A stretch of DNA of 7,193 nucleotides from Candidatus Zymogenus sp. (GCA_030613285.1 JAUWME010000113.1:1-7193); one strand, 5' to 3'; counted from the stretch's first letter, positions 1 through 6,144 are shown. The notes: generated from the sequence alone by a model not told the origin. Program-made: numbers and translations.

Positions 1-304
1 GAAAATAACTTTTTCAGACAATATCATCACTACCCTTACCGGGAATAAAATAAGTTACAAACTTATTCCCGCATACAAGTTCCTTAAACTCACTTCTGGG
101 AATAAGGACGAGCCAAAACTATTAGGATTAGTCAAATCTCAGGACGACCTTAAACACCTAAAGCCGGACATCTTTTTGGACTCCATCATAATAGGAGATT
201 TGGCATATGAGGTGGAAACAGGATATATCGGAAATTTGACATTGGATGACGAGGAGATGGATGATCTCAAGCTTCTAAGTCAATATATTCTTAATAATAC
301 TTAA
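1..304 (+). CDS. 3' end of an unrecognised protein gene (5' partial)
   Basis: A frame with codons starting at base 2 stays open for 100 codons from the window edge to a TAA at 302-304, so the start lies outside the window. The visible C-terminal part is soluble-looking, with no membrane segment. It has a lysine- and leucine-rich middle, the stretch DSIIIGDLAYEVETGYIGNL (about residues 66-85 of the visible part), and an acidic tail (LDDEEMDD). I do not recognise the family and give no function. It ends 71 bases before the preferred miaB start with no terminator-like hairpin between them, so co-transcription with miaB is possible. Being coding is supported by the uninterrupted frame and protein-like composition; no homology is claimed. 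Confidence 0.7.
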   Translation, partial: KITFSDNIITTLTGNKISYKLIPAYKFLKLTSGNKDEPKLLGLVKSQDDLKHLKPDIFLDSIIIGDLAYEVETGYIGNLTLDDEEMDDLKLLSQYILNNT

Positions 305-365
305 GCGAATATTTGTGTTACTTGAATATGTCATTTGAAAAATCTAAAAATGTTGAGGGTAAATC

Positions 366-371
366 AGGAGG
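366..371 (+). promoter_or_regulatory. Ribosome binding site that decides the miaB start
   Basis: A perfect AGGAGG lies four bases before an in-frame TTG at 376. Neither of the earlier in-frame candidates (TTG 313, ATG 328) has a purine-rich Shine-Dalgarno in front of it. The spacing is slightly short but workable. The site sits inside the longer reading frame, so choosing it removes 21 residues from the longest translation. Confidence 0.65.
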
Positions 372-375
372 AAGA

Positions 376-1704
376 TTGAAGAGTGTCTATTTTAGAACAT
401 TCGGTTGTCAGATGAACGTTCACGATACCGAAAGGATGTTGGGGGTCCTCAAAAAAGAAGGCATTGTTGCGGTTGATTCCCCCAGTGATGCAGACATTAT
501 TATTATCAACACCTGCAGCGTGAGGGAAAAACCGGAAGAAAAAACTTACAGCGAGATTGGAAGATATAATTTTGGTAATAGTAAATATAATAGTCATCTT
601 CGGAAAAAGGGGAAAAGACCAATCATTGCCGTTACTGGATGTGTGGCACAACAAAGAGGAGATGAAATCTTAAAGCGTTTTCCCTATGTCGATCTCGTTG
701 TTGGCACTCAAAACATAGGCCAAATTTCTGAGCTCGTTTCAGAAACTTTCCTCACTGGCAGGCCAATTGTCAAAACAGAGTTTCCTAATAATTTACAAAT
801 AGAGTCTTTTCCAAGAAAACAAAATATATATACCTCTTTTGTTACAATCACACAAGGTTGCAACAATTTCTGCTCCTATTGTATAGTGCCATACGTCAGG
901 GGCAGGGAGATATCAAGACCAATTGACGATATTCTGAATGAGATTGAAACTCTAATTGAGGGGGGGATTGTTGAGATTACGCTTTTGGGACAAAACGTTA
1001 ATTCATACCATGACCCAAATGAAGGCATTGACTTTCCTGAACTAATTAGACAAGTTTCTACAATTGATGGCATTTATAGAATCAGATTTGTTACATCGCA
1101 CCCTAAGGATTTGTCTCATGAGCTTATTTCATGTTTTCGGGATATCGAAAAACTCTCATCGCATATCCATCTCCCCATCCAGTCTGGGTCTGACAGAATT
1201 CTTGAAAGCATGAACAGGGGATACAAAAGAGCTGAATATATCGAAATGATAGCGAGGCTGAGGTCGGTTCGCACAGATCTTTCTGTTACAACAGACATCA
1301 TTGTCGGTTTTCCGGGAGAAAGCGTTTCGGATTTTGAAGACACCTTATCTGTAATGGAGGAGGTTGAGGTTGACAATTCATTTTCCTTTAAATACTCCCA
1401 ACGTCCAGGTACCGCGGCCGCAAACTTTGACGATGTTGTATCTTTGGAAGACAAATCCGAACGCCTCGAAAAGGTTCAAGACCTGCAACGACGACTCACC
1501 ATGAAATCCAACAACAATAATGTCAACTCCACCTATGATGTTCTGGCAACAGGCCAAAGCGCCAAAGACCCAAAAGAAATAACAGGAAGATCAGATCAAA
1601 ACAAAATTGTCAATTTTAAAGGCGAAGAAAACACAATAGGGTCTGTTGTTCCTGTGAAAATAAAAAAGGCTCATAACAATTCCCTATGGGGAGAGGCTAT
1701 TTAG
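376..1704 (+). CDS. miaB: tRNA-2-methylthio-N6-dimethylallyladenosine synthase MiaB
   Basis: MiaB is a cytoplasmic radical-SAM methylthiotransferase that converts i6A37 to ms2i6A37 in tRNAs reading UNN codons, using two [4Fe-4S] clusters. From the TTG start the protein has 442 residues, normal for the family, and begins MKSVYFRTFGCQMN as MiaB proteins usually do. The N-terminal UPF0004 domain shows its three cluster cysteines: C11 (FGCQMN), C47 (INTCSVRE) and C89 (TGCVAQQ). The radical-SAM motif CNNFCSYC supplies C162, C166 and C169, followed by IVPYVRGRE. The C-terminal TRAM domain (about 375-440) keeps the KDPKEITGR and NF.G...IG patterns that separate MiaB from the related RimO and MtaB. 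The frame can be extended upstream to TTG 313 or ATG 328, but those add a low-complexity leader. The next gene starts 26 bases after the stop, suggesting one transcript. Confidence 0.96.
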   Translation: MKSVYFRTFGCQMNVHDTERMLGVLKKEGIVAVDSPSDADIIIINTCSVREKPEEKTYSEIGRYNFGNSKYNSHLRKKGKRPIIAVTGCVAQQRGDEILKRFPYVDLVVGTQNIGQISELVSETFLTGRPIVKTEFPNNLQIESFPRKQNIYTSFVTITQGCNNFCSYCIVPYVRGREISRPIDDILNEIETLIEGGIVEITLLGQNVNSYHDPNEGIDFPELIRQVSTIDGIYRIRFVTSHPKDLSHELISCFRDIEKLSSHIHLPIQSGSDRILESMNRGYKRAEYIEMIARLRSVRTDLSVTTDIIVGFPGESVSDFEDTLSVMEEVEVDNSFSFKYSQRPGTAAANFDDVVSLEDKSERLEKVQDLQRRLTMKSNNNNVNSTYDVLATGQSAKDPKEITGRSDQNKIVNFKGEENTIGSVVPVKIKKAHNNSLWGEAI

Positions 1705-1719
1705 CCATAACCTTCTTAC

Positions 1720-1724
1720 AGGAG
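1720..1724 (+). promoter_or_regulatory. Ribosome binding site of the DUF151 nuclease-family gene
   Basis: AGGAG lies six bases before the ATG at 1731, ideal spacing. It favours that ATG over the in-frame ATG at 1686, which lies inside the end of miaB and would add 15 residues not typical of the family. Confidence 0.75.
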
Positions 1725-1730
1725 ACAAAA

Positions 1731-2231
1731 ATGGCAAAAGAAATGAAGATAAGCGGTCTGGCAATTGATCCTGTATCAAAAGTCCCAATAGTTATTCTTA
1801 AGGACAAAGATGAAAAGAGTACCGTACCCATCTGGATTGGTCTCTTGGAGGCCAGCGCAATTGCAACGGTGCTTGAAGATATCAAGTTTTCTCGACCAAT
1901 GACCCACGATCTCTTCAAGGAAGTTATGAATGCCTTGGATATCAAGGTGGATAAAATTGTAGTAAACGATCTAAAAGACAACACTTACTACGCAAAAATC
2001 CATATGTCTTCGGAGGGAAAAGACTTCGAGATCGATTCAAGGCCCAGTGACGCAATTGCAATTGCGCTTCGCACCGAGGCAAAGATATTTATGGAAGAAT
2101 CGGTAATAGAAAAATCAAAGAAGATTGACCTTACAAACCCCGAAGATATCCACAGCGAAGAAGCAAAGAAAAAATGGGCGGAGATACTCGACAATCTCGA
2201 CCCGGATGATTTTGGAAAATACAAAATGTGA
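1731..2231 (+). CDS. Bifunctional nuclease family protein (DUF151)
   Basis: This 166-residue protein belongs to the BFN/DUF151 family (Pfam PF02577; the Thermotoga TM0160 fold), small cytoplasmic proteins named for a plant member with DNase and RNase activity. The role of bacterial members is poorly established, so nuclease activity here is family inference. Seen in the sequence: an N-terminal MKISGLAIDPVSKVPIVIL, the signature VPIWIGLLEASAI (32-44), RPMTHDL (55-61) and the highly conserved SRPSDAIAIALR (103-114). A charged C-terminal tail ends DPDDFGKYKM, which I associate with deltaproteobacterial members. The start at 1731 is supported by a good Shine-Dalgarno. The gene follows miaB by 26 bases and is probably on the same transcript. 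No signal peptide or membrane segment is present. Confidence 0.9.
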   Translation: MAKEMKISGLAIDPVSKVPIVILKDKDEKSTVPIWIGLLEASAIATVLEDIKFSRPMTHDLFKEVMNALDIKVDKIVVNDLKDNTYYAKIHMSSEGKDFEIDSRPSDAIAIALRTEAKIFMEESVIEKSKKIDLTNPEDIHSEEAKKKWAEILDNLDPDDFGKYKM

Positions 2232-2555
2232 CCTCCCCAACAGTCTCCCACGTATCTCACTGCGGCATTGCAGGTGAAAGAAATGTCCAGTTACTAGGGG
2301 ATAGGGGGATAACGAGAGTGCGGCAAACATTAGACTGTAAGTGATAATGCAGAGATTGAAGGAAATATCGGGATTGTAGGTGGTAGTGCGAGAGGGTCAA
2401 GGTGGCATTTGGGGCGTAGGTGGTTAAGAGCCTTATTGGTTGAAGTGTCAATGTAATCAGCAAAAACTCTACAAATTCATACAACATTATTAAATCGAGT
2501 AAATTCAGATTAACCTTTTTCAAATATTGTCTCAAAAGCAAAGTGTTTAAATAGC
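2232..2555 (+). other. Gene-free interval between the DUF151 gene and the VanZ-like gene
   Basis: I see no convincing gene on either strand in these 324 bases. The short minus-strand frames crossing it lack recognisable motifs and ribosome binding sites. The first 70 bases show no strong rho-independent terminator after the DUF151 stop. Positions 2301-2430 hold a purine-rich degenerate tandem repeat (separate entry). The remaining stretch to 2555 is AT-rich and would be the natural place for a promoter of the VanZ-like gene, but no hexamer pair stands out. Confidence 0.6.
2301..2430 (+). repeat. Degenerate tandem repeat, period 36-40 bp
   Basis: Repeat units can be anchored at 2301 (ATAGGGGG), 2337 (GTAAGTGAT), 2376 (GTAGGTGGT) and 2416 (GTAGGTGGT), spaced 36, 39 and 40 bases. 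The second and third units agree best: from their anchors both read GTARGTGRTARTGC, then AGAG, then TSAAGG, differing mainly by A/G transitions. The first and fourth units match only over the first dozen or so bases. The + strand is strongly purine-rich with several G runs. The units contain no evident open frame or inverted symmetry. The function is unknown; it may be a decayed minisatellite. Confidence 0.5.
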
Positions 2556-2930
2556 TTGTTCAAAAAATATATCAAAAAATACCTATGGATCGCAGTCATA
2601 ATATATGCCGCCCTGATTTTTGTAGGCTCATCAATCCCAGGAACAGAGATAGACACCGGCCCCCCAGGCTTTGACAAAGTTCTACATTTATTTGAATATC
2701 TCATCTTATCCTTCCTCCTTTATTTTGCTATCGTATCGGATAATAAAAGAGTCAATTACAAAAAAATATTCTATATTTCTTTCTTATTGTCTTCGTTGTA
2801 TGGTATATCAGATGAAATTCATCAGCTTTTTGTTCCCAATAGATTTTTTGAACTGTTAGACATATTTACCGATAGCATAGGTTCACTGCTGGGGTCATTT
2901 TGGGCATTCAAAACATCAACAAGAAAATAA
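2556..2930 (+). CDS. VanZ-like family integral membrane protein
   Basis: This is a small (124-residue) membrane protein of the VanZ-like family (Pfam PF04892). The family is named after the teicoplanin-resistance protein VanZ, but most short members have no assigned function and none is asserted here. About four hydrophobic segments are visible (roughly 9-24, 43-60, 70-84 and 103-118). The conserved polar positions are DKVLHLFEY (40-48), SDEIHQ (85-90) and DIFTDSIGS (102-110), which match the usual DK..H...Y, DE.HQ and D...D..G pattern. The best available start is a TTG at 2556 with no clear Shine-Dalgarno; the frame is closed by a TAA at 2511-2513 and no in-frame ATG lies near the N-terminus. 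Its 3' end overlaps the presumed start of the endonuclease V gene by 31 bases. Confidence 0.85.
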   Translation: MFKKYIKKYLWIAVIIYAALIFVGSSIPGTEIDTGPPGFDKVLHLFEYLILSFLLYFAIVSDNKRVNYKKIFYISFLLSSLYGISDEIHQLFVPNRFFELLDIFTDSIGSLLGSFWAFKTSTRK

Positions 2931-3625
2931 TTTCATTTAATGTTGAATTTAATGTTGACTATAAAGAAGCGGTACTCCAACAGGCAAGATTAAGAGATGA
3001 GCTTGTAATTGAGGGAGAGTGTAGGGATATCCATATAGTTGCTGGGGCTGATGTCTCGTTTGAAAAGGATGGAAATCGGATTTTTGCCGCGGTTGTGGTG
3101 ATGGACACAAACACATTTGAGGTGGTGGATTCCGCCCACCATTCCATGATAACATCATTTCCATACATCCCAGGACTTCTCTCCTTCAGGGAGGGGCCGG
3201 CAATTATAAAGGCCTTTGAAAATTTAAAGATAACTCCTCAAGCCATCATCTTTGACGGCCAAGGGATTGCCCACCAGAGACGATTCGGCCTTGCTTCTCA
3301 CTTGGGACTAATCCTTCGTATCCCATCTGTTGGGTGCGCAAAGACAAGGCTTGTGGGCGAATTTGGCGAGTTATCACGAGAGAAGGGAAGCACAACACCC
3401 CTTACACTTAATAGCGAGCCTTCGAGTGAAACTTCGGGTGAGCTTACAGGATATGTTGTCAGGACAAAAAACGGCGTAAAGCCCCTCTTCGTATCACCGG
3501 GAAATATGATAAGCCACCAAGGCGCTGTTGATATTGTTTTATCATCCACCGGAAAATACAGGCTGCCGGAGCCAATCAGGGCAGCCCACAACCTTGCCAA
3601 TAAATTAAGAGTTGAGTTTAAGTAG
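2900..3625 (+). CDS. nfi: Endonuclease V (deoxyinosine 3' endonuclease)
   Basis: Endonuclease V nicks DNA at the second phosphodiester bond 3' of deoxyinosine to begin repair of deaminated adenine; it is cytoplasmic and Mg2+-dependent. Family landmarks are clear: AGADVSF with catalytic D51, the strand-wedge PYIPG (88-92), SFRE with E98, FDGQGIAH with D119 and H125, VGCAK with K148, and RLPEPIRAAH near the C-terminus. These correspond to D43, Y80, E89, D110, H116 and K139 of the Thermotoga maritima enzyme as I recall it. Two usually conserved positions differ: PD before the FDG strand is PQ (Q114), and SPGH is SPGN (N202). The length (241) is near normal. The TTG start overlaps the VanZ-like gene; no ATG exists in the N-terminal region, so the exact start is uncertain. 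A perfect 12-base tandem duplication lies in the 5' coding part. Confidence 0.93.
   Translation: MGIQNINKKIISFNVEFNVDYKEAVLQQARLRDELVIEGECRDIHIVAGADVSFEKDGNRIFAAVVVMDTNTFEVVDSAHHSMITSFPYIPGLLSFREGPAIIKAFENLKITPQAIIFDGQGIAHQRRFGLASHLGLILRIPSVGCAKTRLVGEFGELSREKGSTTPLTLNSEPSSETSGELTGYVVRTKNGVKPLFVSPGNMISHQGAVDIVLSSTGKYRLPEPIRAAHNLANKLRVEFK
2935..2958 (+). repeat. Perfect 12-bp tandem duplication in the 5' end of nfi
   Basis: ATTTAATGTTGA occurs twice back to back (2935-2946 and 2947-2958). In the nfi frame it gives FNVE followed by FNVD, just before the conserved part of the protein begins. Being a multiple of three, it keeps the frame. Confidence 0.85.
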
Positions 3626-3640
3626 TGATTATGATTAAAT

Positions 3641-3709
3641 GTCATTCCCTTGAAAAGCAGGAACCAGTAAAAATGTCATTCTGGATTCCTTTGTCAAGCA
3701 GGCAATGAT
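3641..3709 (+). repeat. Degenerate dispersed palindromic repeat, two-armed copy
   Basis: The left arm (3641-3667) begins GTCATTCCC and ends GGAACCAG. A spacer TAAAAATGTCATT follows, then a right arm (3681-3709) beginning CTGGATTCC and ending GGCAATGAT, which is roughly the reverse complement of the left arm. The whole can fold as one long imperfect stem. It begins 15 bases after the nfi stop. It belongs to the same family as the copies at 3741 and 3787, but is worn by substitutions. Confidence 0.7.
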
Positions 3710-3740
3710 AAATAGAGAGGATTCTGTAAAAAACCACAAT

Positions 3741-3767
3741 GTCATTCCCGCGAAAGCGGGAATCCAG
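3741..3767 (+). repeat. Palindromic repeat, best-preserved arm
   Basis: GTC, then a perfect hairpin ATTCCCGC-GAAA-GCGGGAAT (8-bp stem with a GAAA tetraloop, 3744-3763), then CCAG. This is the clean form of the arm seen in worn copies on either side and resembles the dispersed GTCATTCCCGCGAAAGCGGG repeats common between genes in deltaproteobacterial and related genomes. No T-run follows the stem, so it is not a typical rho-independent terminator. Upstream, GGATTCTGTAAAAA (3719-3732) looks like the remnant of another arm plus spacer. Confidence 0.85.
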
Positions 3768-3786
3768 GCTAATATAAAATCATAAT

Positions 3787-3856
3787 GTTATTCCCTTTGA
3801 ATGCGAGAATCCAGTAAAAACTATTATTCTGGATTCCCAGTCAAGCTGAGAATGAC
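3787..3856 (+). repeat. Degenerate dispersed palindromic repeat, second two-armed copy
   Basis: The left arm 3787-3814 (GTTATTCCC ... GAGAATCCAG), a spacer TAAAAACTATTATT and the right arm 3829-3856 (CTGGATTCCCAG ... GAGAATGAC) have the same architecture and nearly the same spacer as the copy at 3641-3709. The outer ends of the two arms are complementary, and the right arm can also form its own small hairpin around TCAA. It ends about 50 bases before the start of the lytic transglycosylase gene. Confidence 0.75.
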
Positions 3857-3907
3857 ACAATTTTAAATTATGTGGCGCAGGCTTCTGTCATAGGAAAATA
3901 AAATATA

Positions 3908-4303
3908 ATGAGAAAAACGAAATACTTCATTTTAGTAACATCCTTCCTCCTAATATTTGTTATTTTTCAATTCTCCTGCGTAAAAAGGATTTCCCGCTTT
4001 CAACCAGGCGATGAGTTCCTATACATTCTCCTGCTCATGTCAGAAAAAAAGTACGACACTCTCCTGTCTGAAGTCGATGAGATGAATCTATCGTCTCTGA
4101 AGCAATCTCAAGCAAACAAAATCGCATACATGGCGTCAATTGCCGCAATGAACCAAGAGGACTTTGTTACCGCAGAAAAGTATCTCAAATATTGTCTTTC
4201 CAATTATCGGGAGATGGAAGACTACGCGATTTACAACCTGTCCCAGGTTTATTCATCGATGGCAGCTATGAACGTGCCCTTGAGATGGGGGAAAAACTTT
4301 TAG
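3908..4303 (+). CDS. Lytic transglycosylase, N-terminal part before a frameshift
   Basis: This frame encodes the export signal and first TPR-like helices of the transglycosylase whose remainder lies in another frame from about 4262. Residues 1-23 form a signal peptide: a basic start MRKTKYF, then a hydrophobic run ending FQFSC. Cysteine 24 could be lipidated, although Gln at -3 is not a standard lipobox. Residues about 35-118 are helical and TPR-like (DFVTAEKYLKYCLSNY, YAIYNLSQVYSSM). After M118 the frame turns into AAMNVPLRWGKNF and stops, while the neighbouring frame continues GSYERALEMGEKLL, the expected TPR continuation. The ATG has a weak AGGA 12 bases upstream. As it stands this would be a 131-residue exported fragment without catalytic domain; I infer it is one gene with the next entry. 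Confidence 0.75.
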   Translation: MRKTKYFILVTSFLLIFVIFQFSCVKRISRFQPGDEFLYILLLMSEKKYDTLLSEVDEMNLSSLKQSQANKIAYMASIAAMNQEDFVTAEKYLKYCLSNYREMEDYAIYNLSQVYSSMAAMNVPLRWGKNF

Positions 4304-6144
4304 ATGATTACCCCGATAGTGTCTGGTACAAACCGATGACAACAAAGATTGGGGATTATTTTGCCGGCTCCGGTCAATTAGAAAAAGCACTTGAGATTTA
4401 CAACAAATTCCTCAAAAACAATAAGAAATCAAAAAAGTACCCCGTGGTACTCCTCAAAAAAGGGAGTGCCCTTGAAGCTATGGGCAAAAAAGGGGAAGCA
4501 AAAACTATCTACAGGTCGGTTTGGTTAAAATATCCGTGCAGCGAAGTTGCTGGAGATGCATTTATAAATCTGGCAAGGGTAGGCGGGCTTGGCGGGATCA
4601 CACAAAGCGAGCTCAAAAAAAGGATAGATACCCTCTACAAGGCCAATTGTTACAACACAGCCTTAAAAGCCATTTCAGAGATGCCGGCGCTTTTAGGCAC
4701 AACAAAGGCACAGCTTTCCATGAGAGATGAACTCGATTTCATCAGGGCAAAATGCTACTACAAAAAGAGAAAATATAAAAAAGCTGAGGAAATATTTGAT
4801 TCTCTCATTAAAAATCGTGGAAGACTTCCTTCTACTATTTCATACAATCTTCTTGTTTATTGGCAGGCTAAAACATTTGACAAGTTAGAGAAAGATAATC
4901 AAGCGATTCTGGCCTACCTCATGGTTTATAACTCCAACCCAAAAAGCACCCTTGCCGACGACACCCTCTACCTTGCCGCCAGGACATTTGACGAAATAAA
5001 AGATTACGACAATGCGATCTTCTACTACAAAAAATATTTAAAGAATTATTCCCACAGCAGACGGGTCAGAGACGTCCTCTGGTATATCGGTTGGATTTAC
5101 TACGTCAGGGGTGATTATGAGGTCGCCGAGACATATTTTGCTCGAATGGCCAAGAACTACAAAAAGAAGAGGGAATATCCTCAATATCTTTATTGGCAGG
5201 CCAGGGCATTGGAAGAGCAGTTTGAGATTGAAGAGGCTGAAGCAATATACAGGACACTAATAAAAAAGTACCACTACACTTATTACAACTATCAGGCCAT
5301 TGAAAGGTTGAAGGGGATGGGCTTTTTGGTAACGATCAAGCCCAGAGCCAGTGAATTTGATCCAAACTTCTGGACACCCGGCATTTTTCATTACACAAAG
5401 TTCACATCAGACGAGAGGATAACGTCGCATCTTCAAAAGGCCATGGAGCTCATGGCGATGAATATGGACCATCTTTCGACAAAGGAGTTGGATTTGGTTG
5501 TTGATCGCTGTGTTGGCGACCCAGAACTCCTAATAGAAGTTGCCAGGCTCCTCAGATATTCCGGCAACTATTACACCCCGGTGGTAATTGCAAACCGACA
5601 TTTTAAGCACTATCTTGCTGAATACAAACCAGGAGAAAATGACCTCTACTGGCAAATGAAATATCCAGAAGCGTATAAAAGCGAGGTTGAGAGGCTATGC
5701 GCCGAGAACGATCTTGAACCCGCATTTATTTATTCCGTAATGCGGGCAGAGAGCCTTTTTCAGGCTGGGGTTTATTCGTGGGCTGGGGCAGTGGGACTTA
5801 TGCAAATTATGCCTTCCACCGGAAAAGAGATTGCCAATAATATGGGCATTGAGGATTTTGAGGTGAAAGACCTCCTAAGTTACAAGACCAACTTGGAATT
5901 TGGTGTATATTACCTTAAGGGACTGATGAAAGTGAACGATAACGACAAGGTCATTTCGCTTTGTGGATATAACGCTGGCCCCGGCAATGCAAGAAAATGG
6001 AAACGAAATGCGGATCCCGAAATGGAGATGGACGAATTTATTGAAAACATACCGTATTCAGAAACAAGAGGATACGTCAAGAGGATATTAGGATTTTACA
6101 GTATTTACAGGTCTCTATATGAAGGTGAAAATATTATCGAATAG
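4192..6144 (+). CDS. Soluble lytic murein transglycosylase (TPR + SLT domain), main part after a frameshift
   Basis: Lytic transglycosylases of the Slt70 type cleave the MurNAc-GlcNAc bond of peptidoglycan in the periplasm, leaving 1,6-anhydro ends. Real homology begins about 4264 (GSYERALEMGEKLLDDYP); the stretch from TTG 4192 to there is out-of-frame translation. Joined to the upstream fragment with one base restored, the protein would be 745 residues. Many TPR-like repeats fill about residues 60-560, for example LEKALEIYNKFLKNN and YDNAIFYYKKYLKNY. The C-terminal SLT domain (about 590-730, reconstructed numbering) has catalytic Glu615 in MRAES, GLMQIMP (630-636), GYNAGPGN (687-694) and IPYSETRGYVKRIL. 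The catalytic domain looks intact. Without the signal peptide the protein would not be exported. Its end overlaps pyrK by 26 bases. Confidence 0.9.
   Translation: MSFQLSGDGRLRDLQPVPGLFIDGSYERALEMGEKLLDDYPDSVWYKPMTTKIGDYFAGSGQLEKALEIYNKFLKNNKKSKKYPVVLLKKGSALEAMGKKGEAKTIYRSVWLKYPCSEVAGDAFINLARVGGLGGITQSELKKRIDTLYKANCYNTALKAISEMPALLGTTKAQLSMRDELDFIRAKCYYKKRKYKKAEEIFDSLIKNRGRLPSTISYNLLVYWQAKTFDKLEKDNQAILAYLMVYNSNPKSTLADDTLYLAARTFDEIKDYDNAIFYYKKYLKNYSHSRRVRDVLWYIGWIYYVRGDYEVAETYFARMAKNYKKKREYPQYLYWQARALEEQFEIEEAEAIYRTLIKKYHYTYYNYQAIERLKGMGFLVTIKPRASEFDPNFWTPGIFHYTKFTSDERITSHLQKAMELMAMNMDHLSTKELDLVVDRCVGDPELLIEVARLLRYSGNYYTPVVIANRHFKHYLAEYKPGENDLYWQMKYPEAYKSEVERLCAENDLEPAFIYSVMRAESLFQAGVYSWAGAVGLMQIMPSTGKEIANNMGIEDFEVKDLLSYKTNLEFGVYYLKGLMKVNDNDKVISLCGYNAGPGNARKWKRNADPEMEMDEFIENIPYSETRGYVKRILGFYSIYRSLYEGENIIE
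4259..4264 (+). other. Probable frameshift site in the lytic transglycosylase gene
   Basis: The upstream frame reads ...TCA TCG ATG and the downstream frame resumes AGC TAT GAA. Between them only GC is present. Adding one G (ATG GGC AGC TAT) gives a smooth TPR sequence SSMGSYERALEMG. The loss therefore maps to the short G run at 4261-4262. No slippery heptamer of the X XXY YYZ kind is present, so programmed slippage is unlikely. Confidence 0.8.

Noticed and set aside
2302..2318. TAGGGGGATAACGAGAG resembles a homing-endonuclease (I-SceI) recognition site
   Set aside because: Only part of the site matches, with insertions, and no intron or homing endonuclease is nearby; coincidence.
2257..2541. 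A 94-codon minus-strand open frame across the gene-free gap, with HYHLQS repeated
   Set aside because: The repetition comes from the underlying tandem DNA repeat; the product has no family motif or ribosome site.
3744..3763. Strong hairpin after nfi as a rho-independent terminator
   Set aside because: No T-run follows the stem, and it belongs to a repeat family with copies on both sides; a role in stopping transcription is not shown.
3641..3856. Repeats as a possible CRISPR array
   Set aside because: Repeats are palindromic, degenerate and irregularly spaced with a conserved spacer instead of unique spacers, and no cas genes are near.
3904..3909. TATAAT, a perfect -10 hexamer, just before the transglycosylase gene
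   Set aside because: It overlaps the ATG at 3908 and has no matching -35 at proper spacing, so it cannot drive the full-length gene; in this AT-rich stretch it is likely chance.
4255..4270. Programmed -1 ribosomal frameshifting to explain the split transglycosylase
   Set aside because: No slippery heptamer or obvious downstream stimulatory hairpin is visible, and a single missing G explains the junction more simply.
4521..4730. Small + strand open frame of 69 codons inside the transglycosylase gene
   Set aside because: It is a shadow of the well-supported TPR coding frame and has no independent coding signal.
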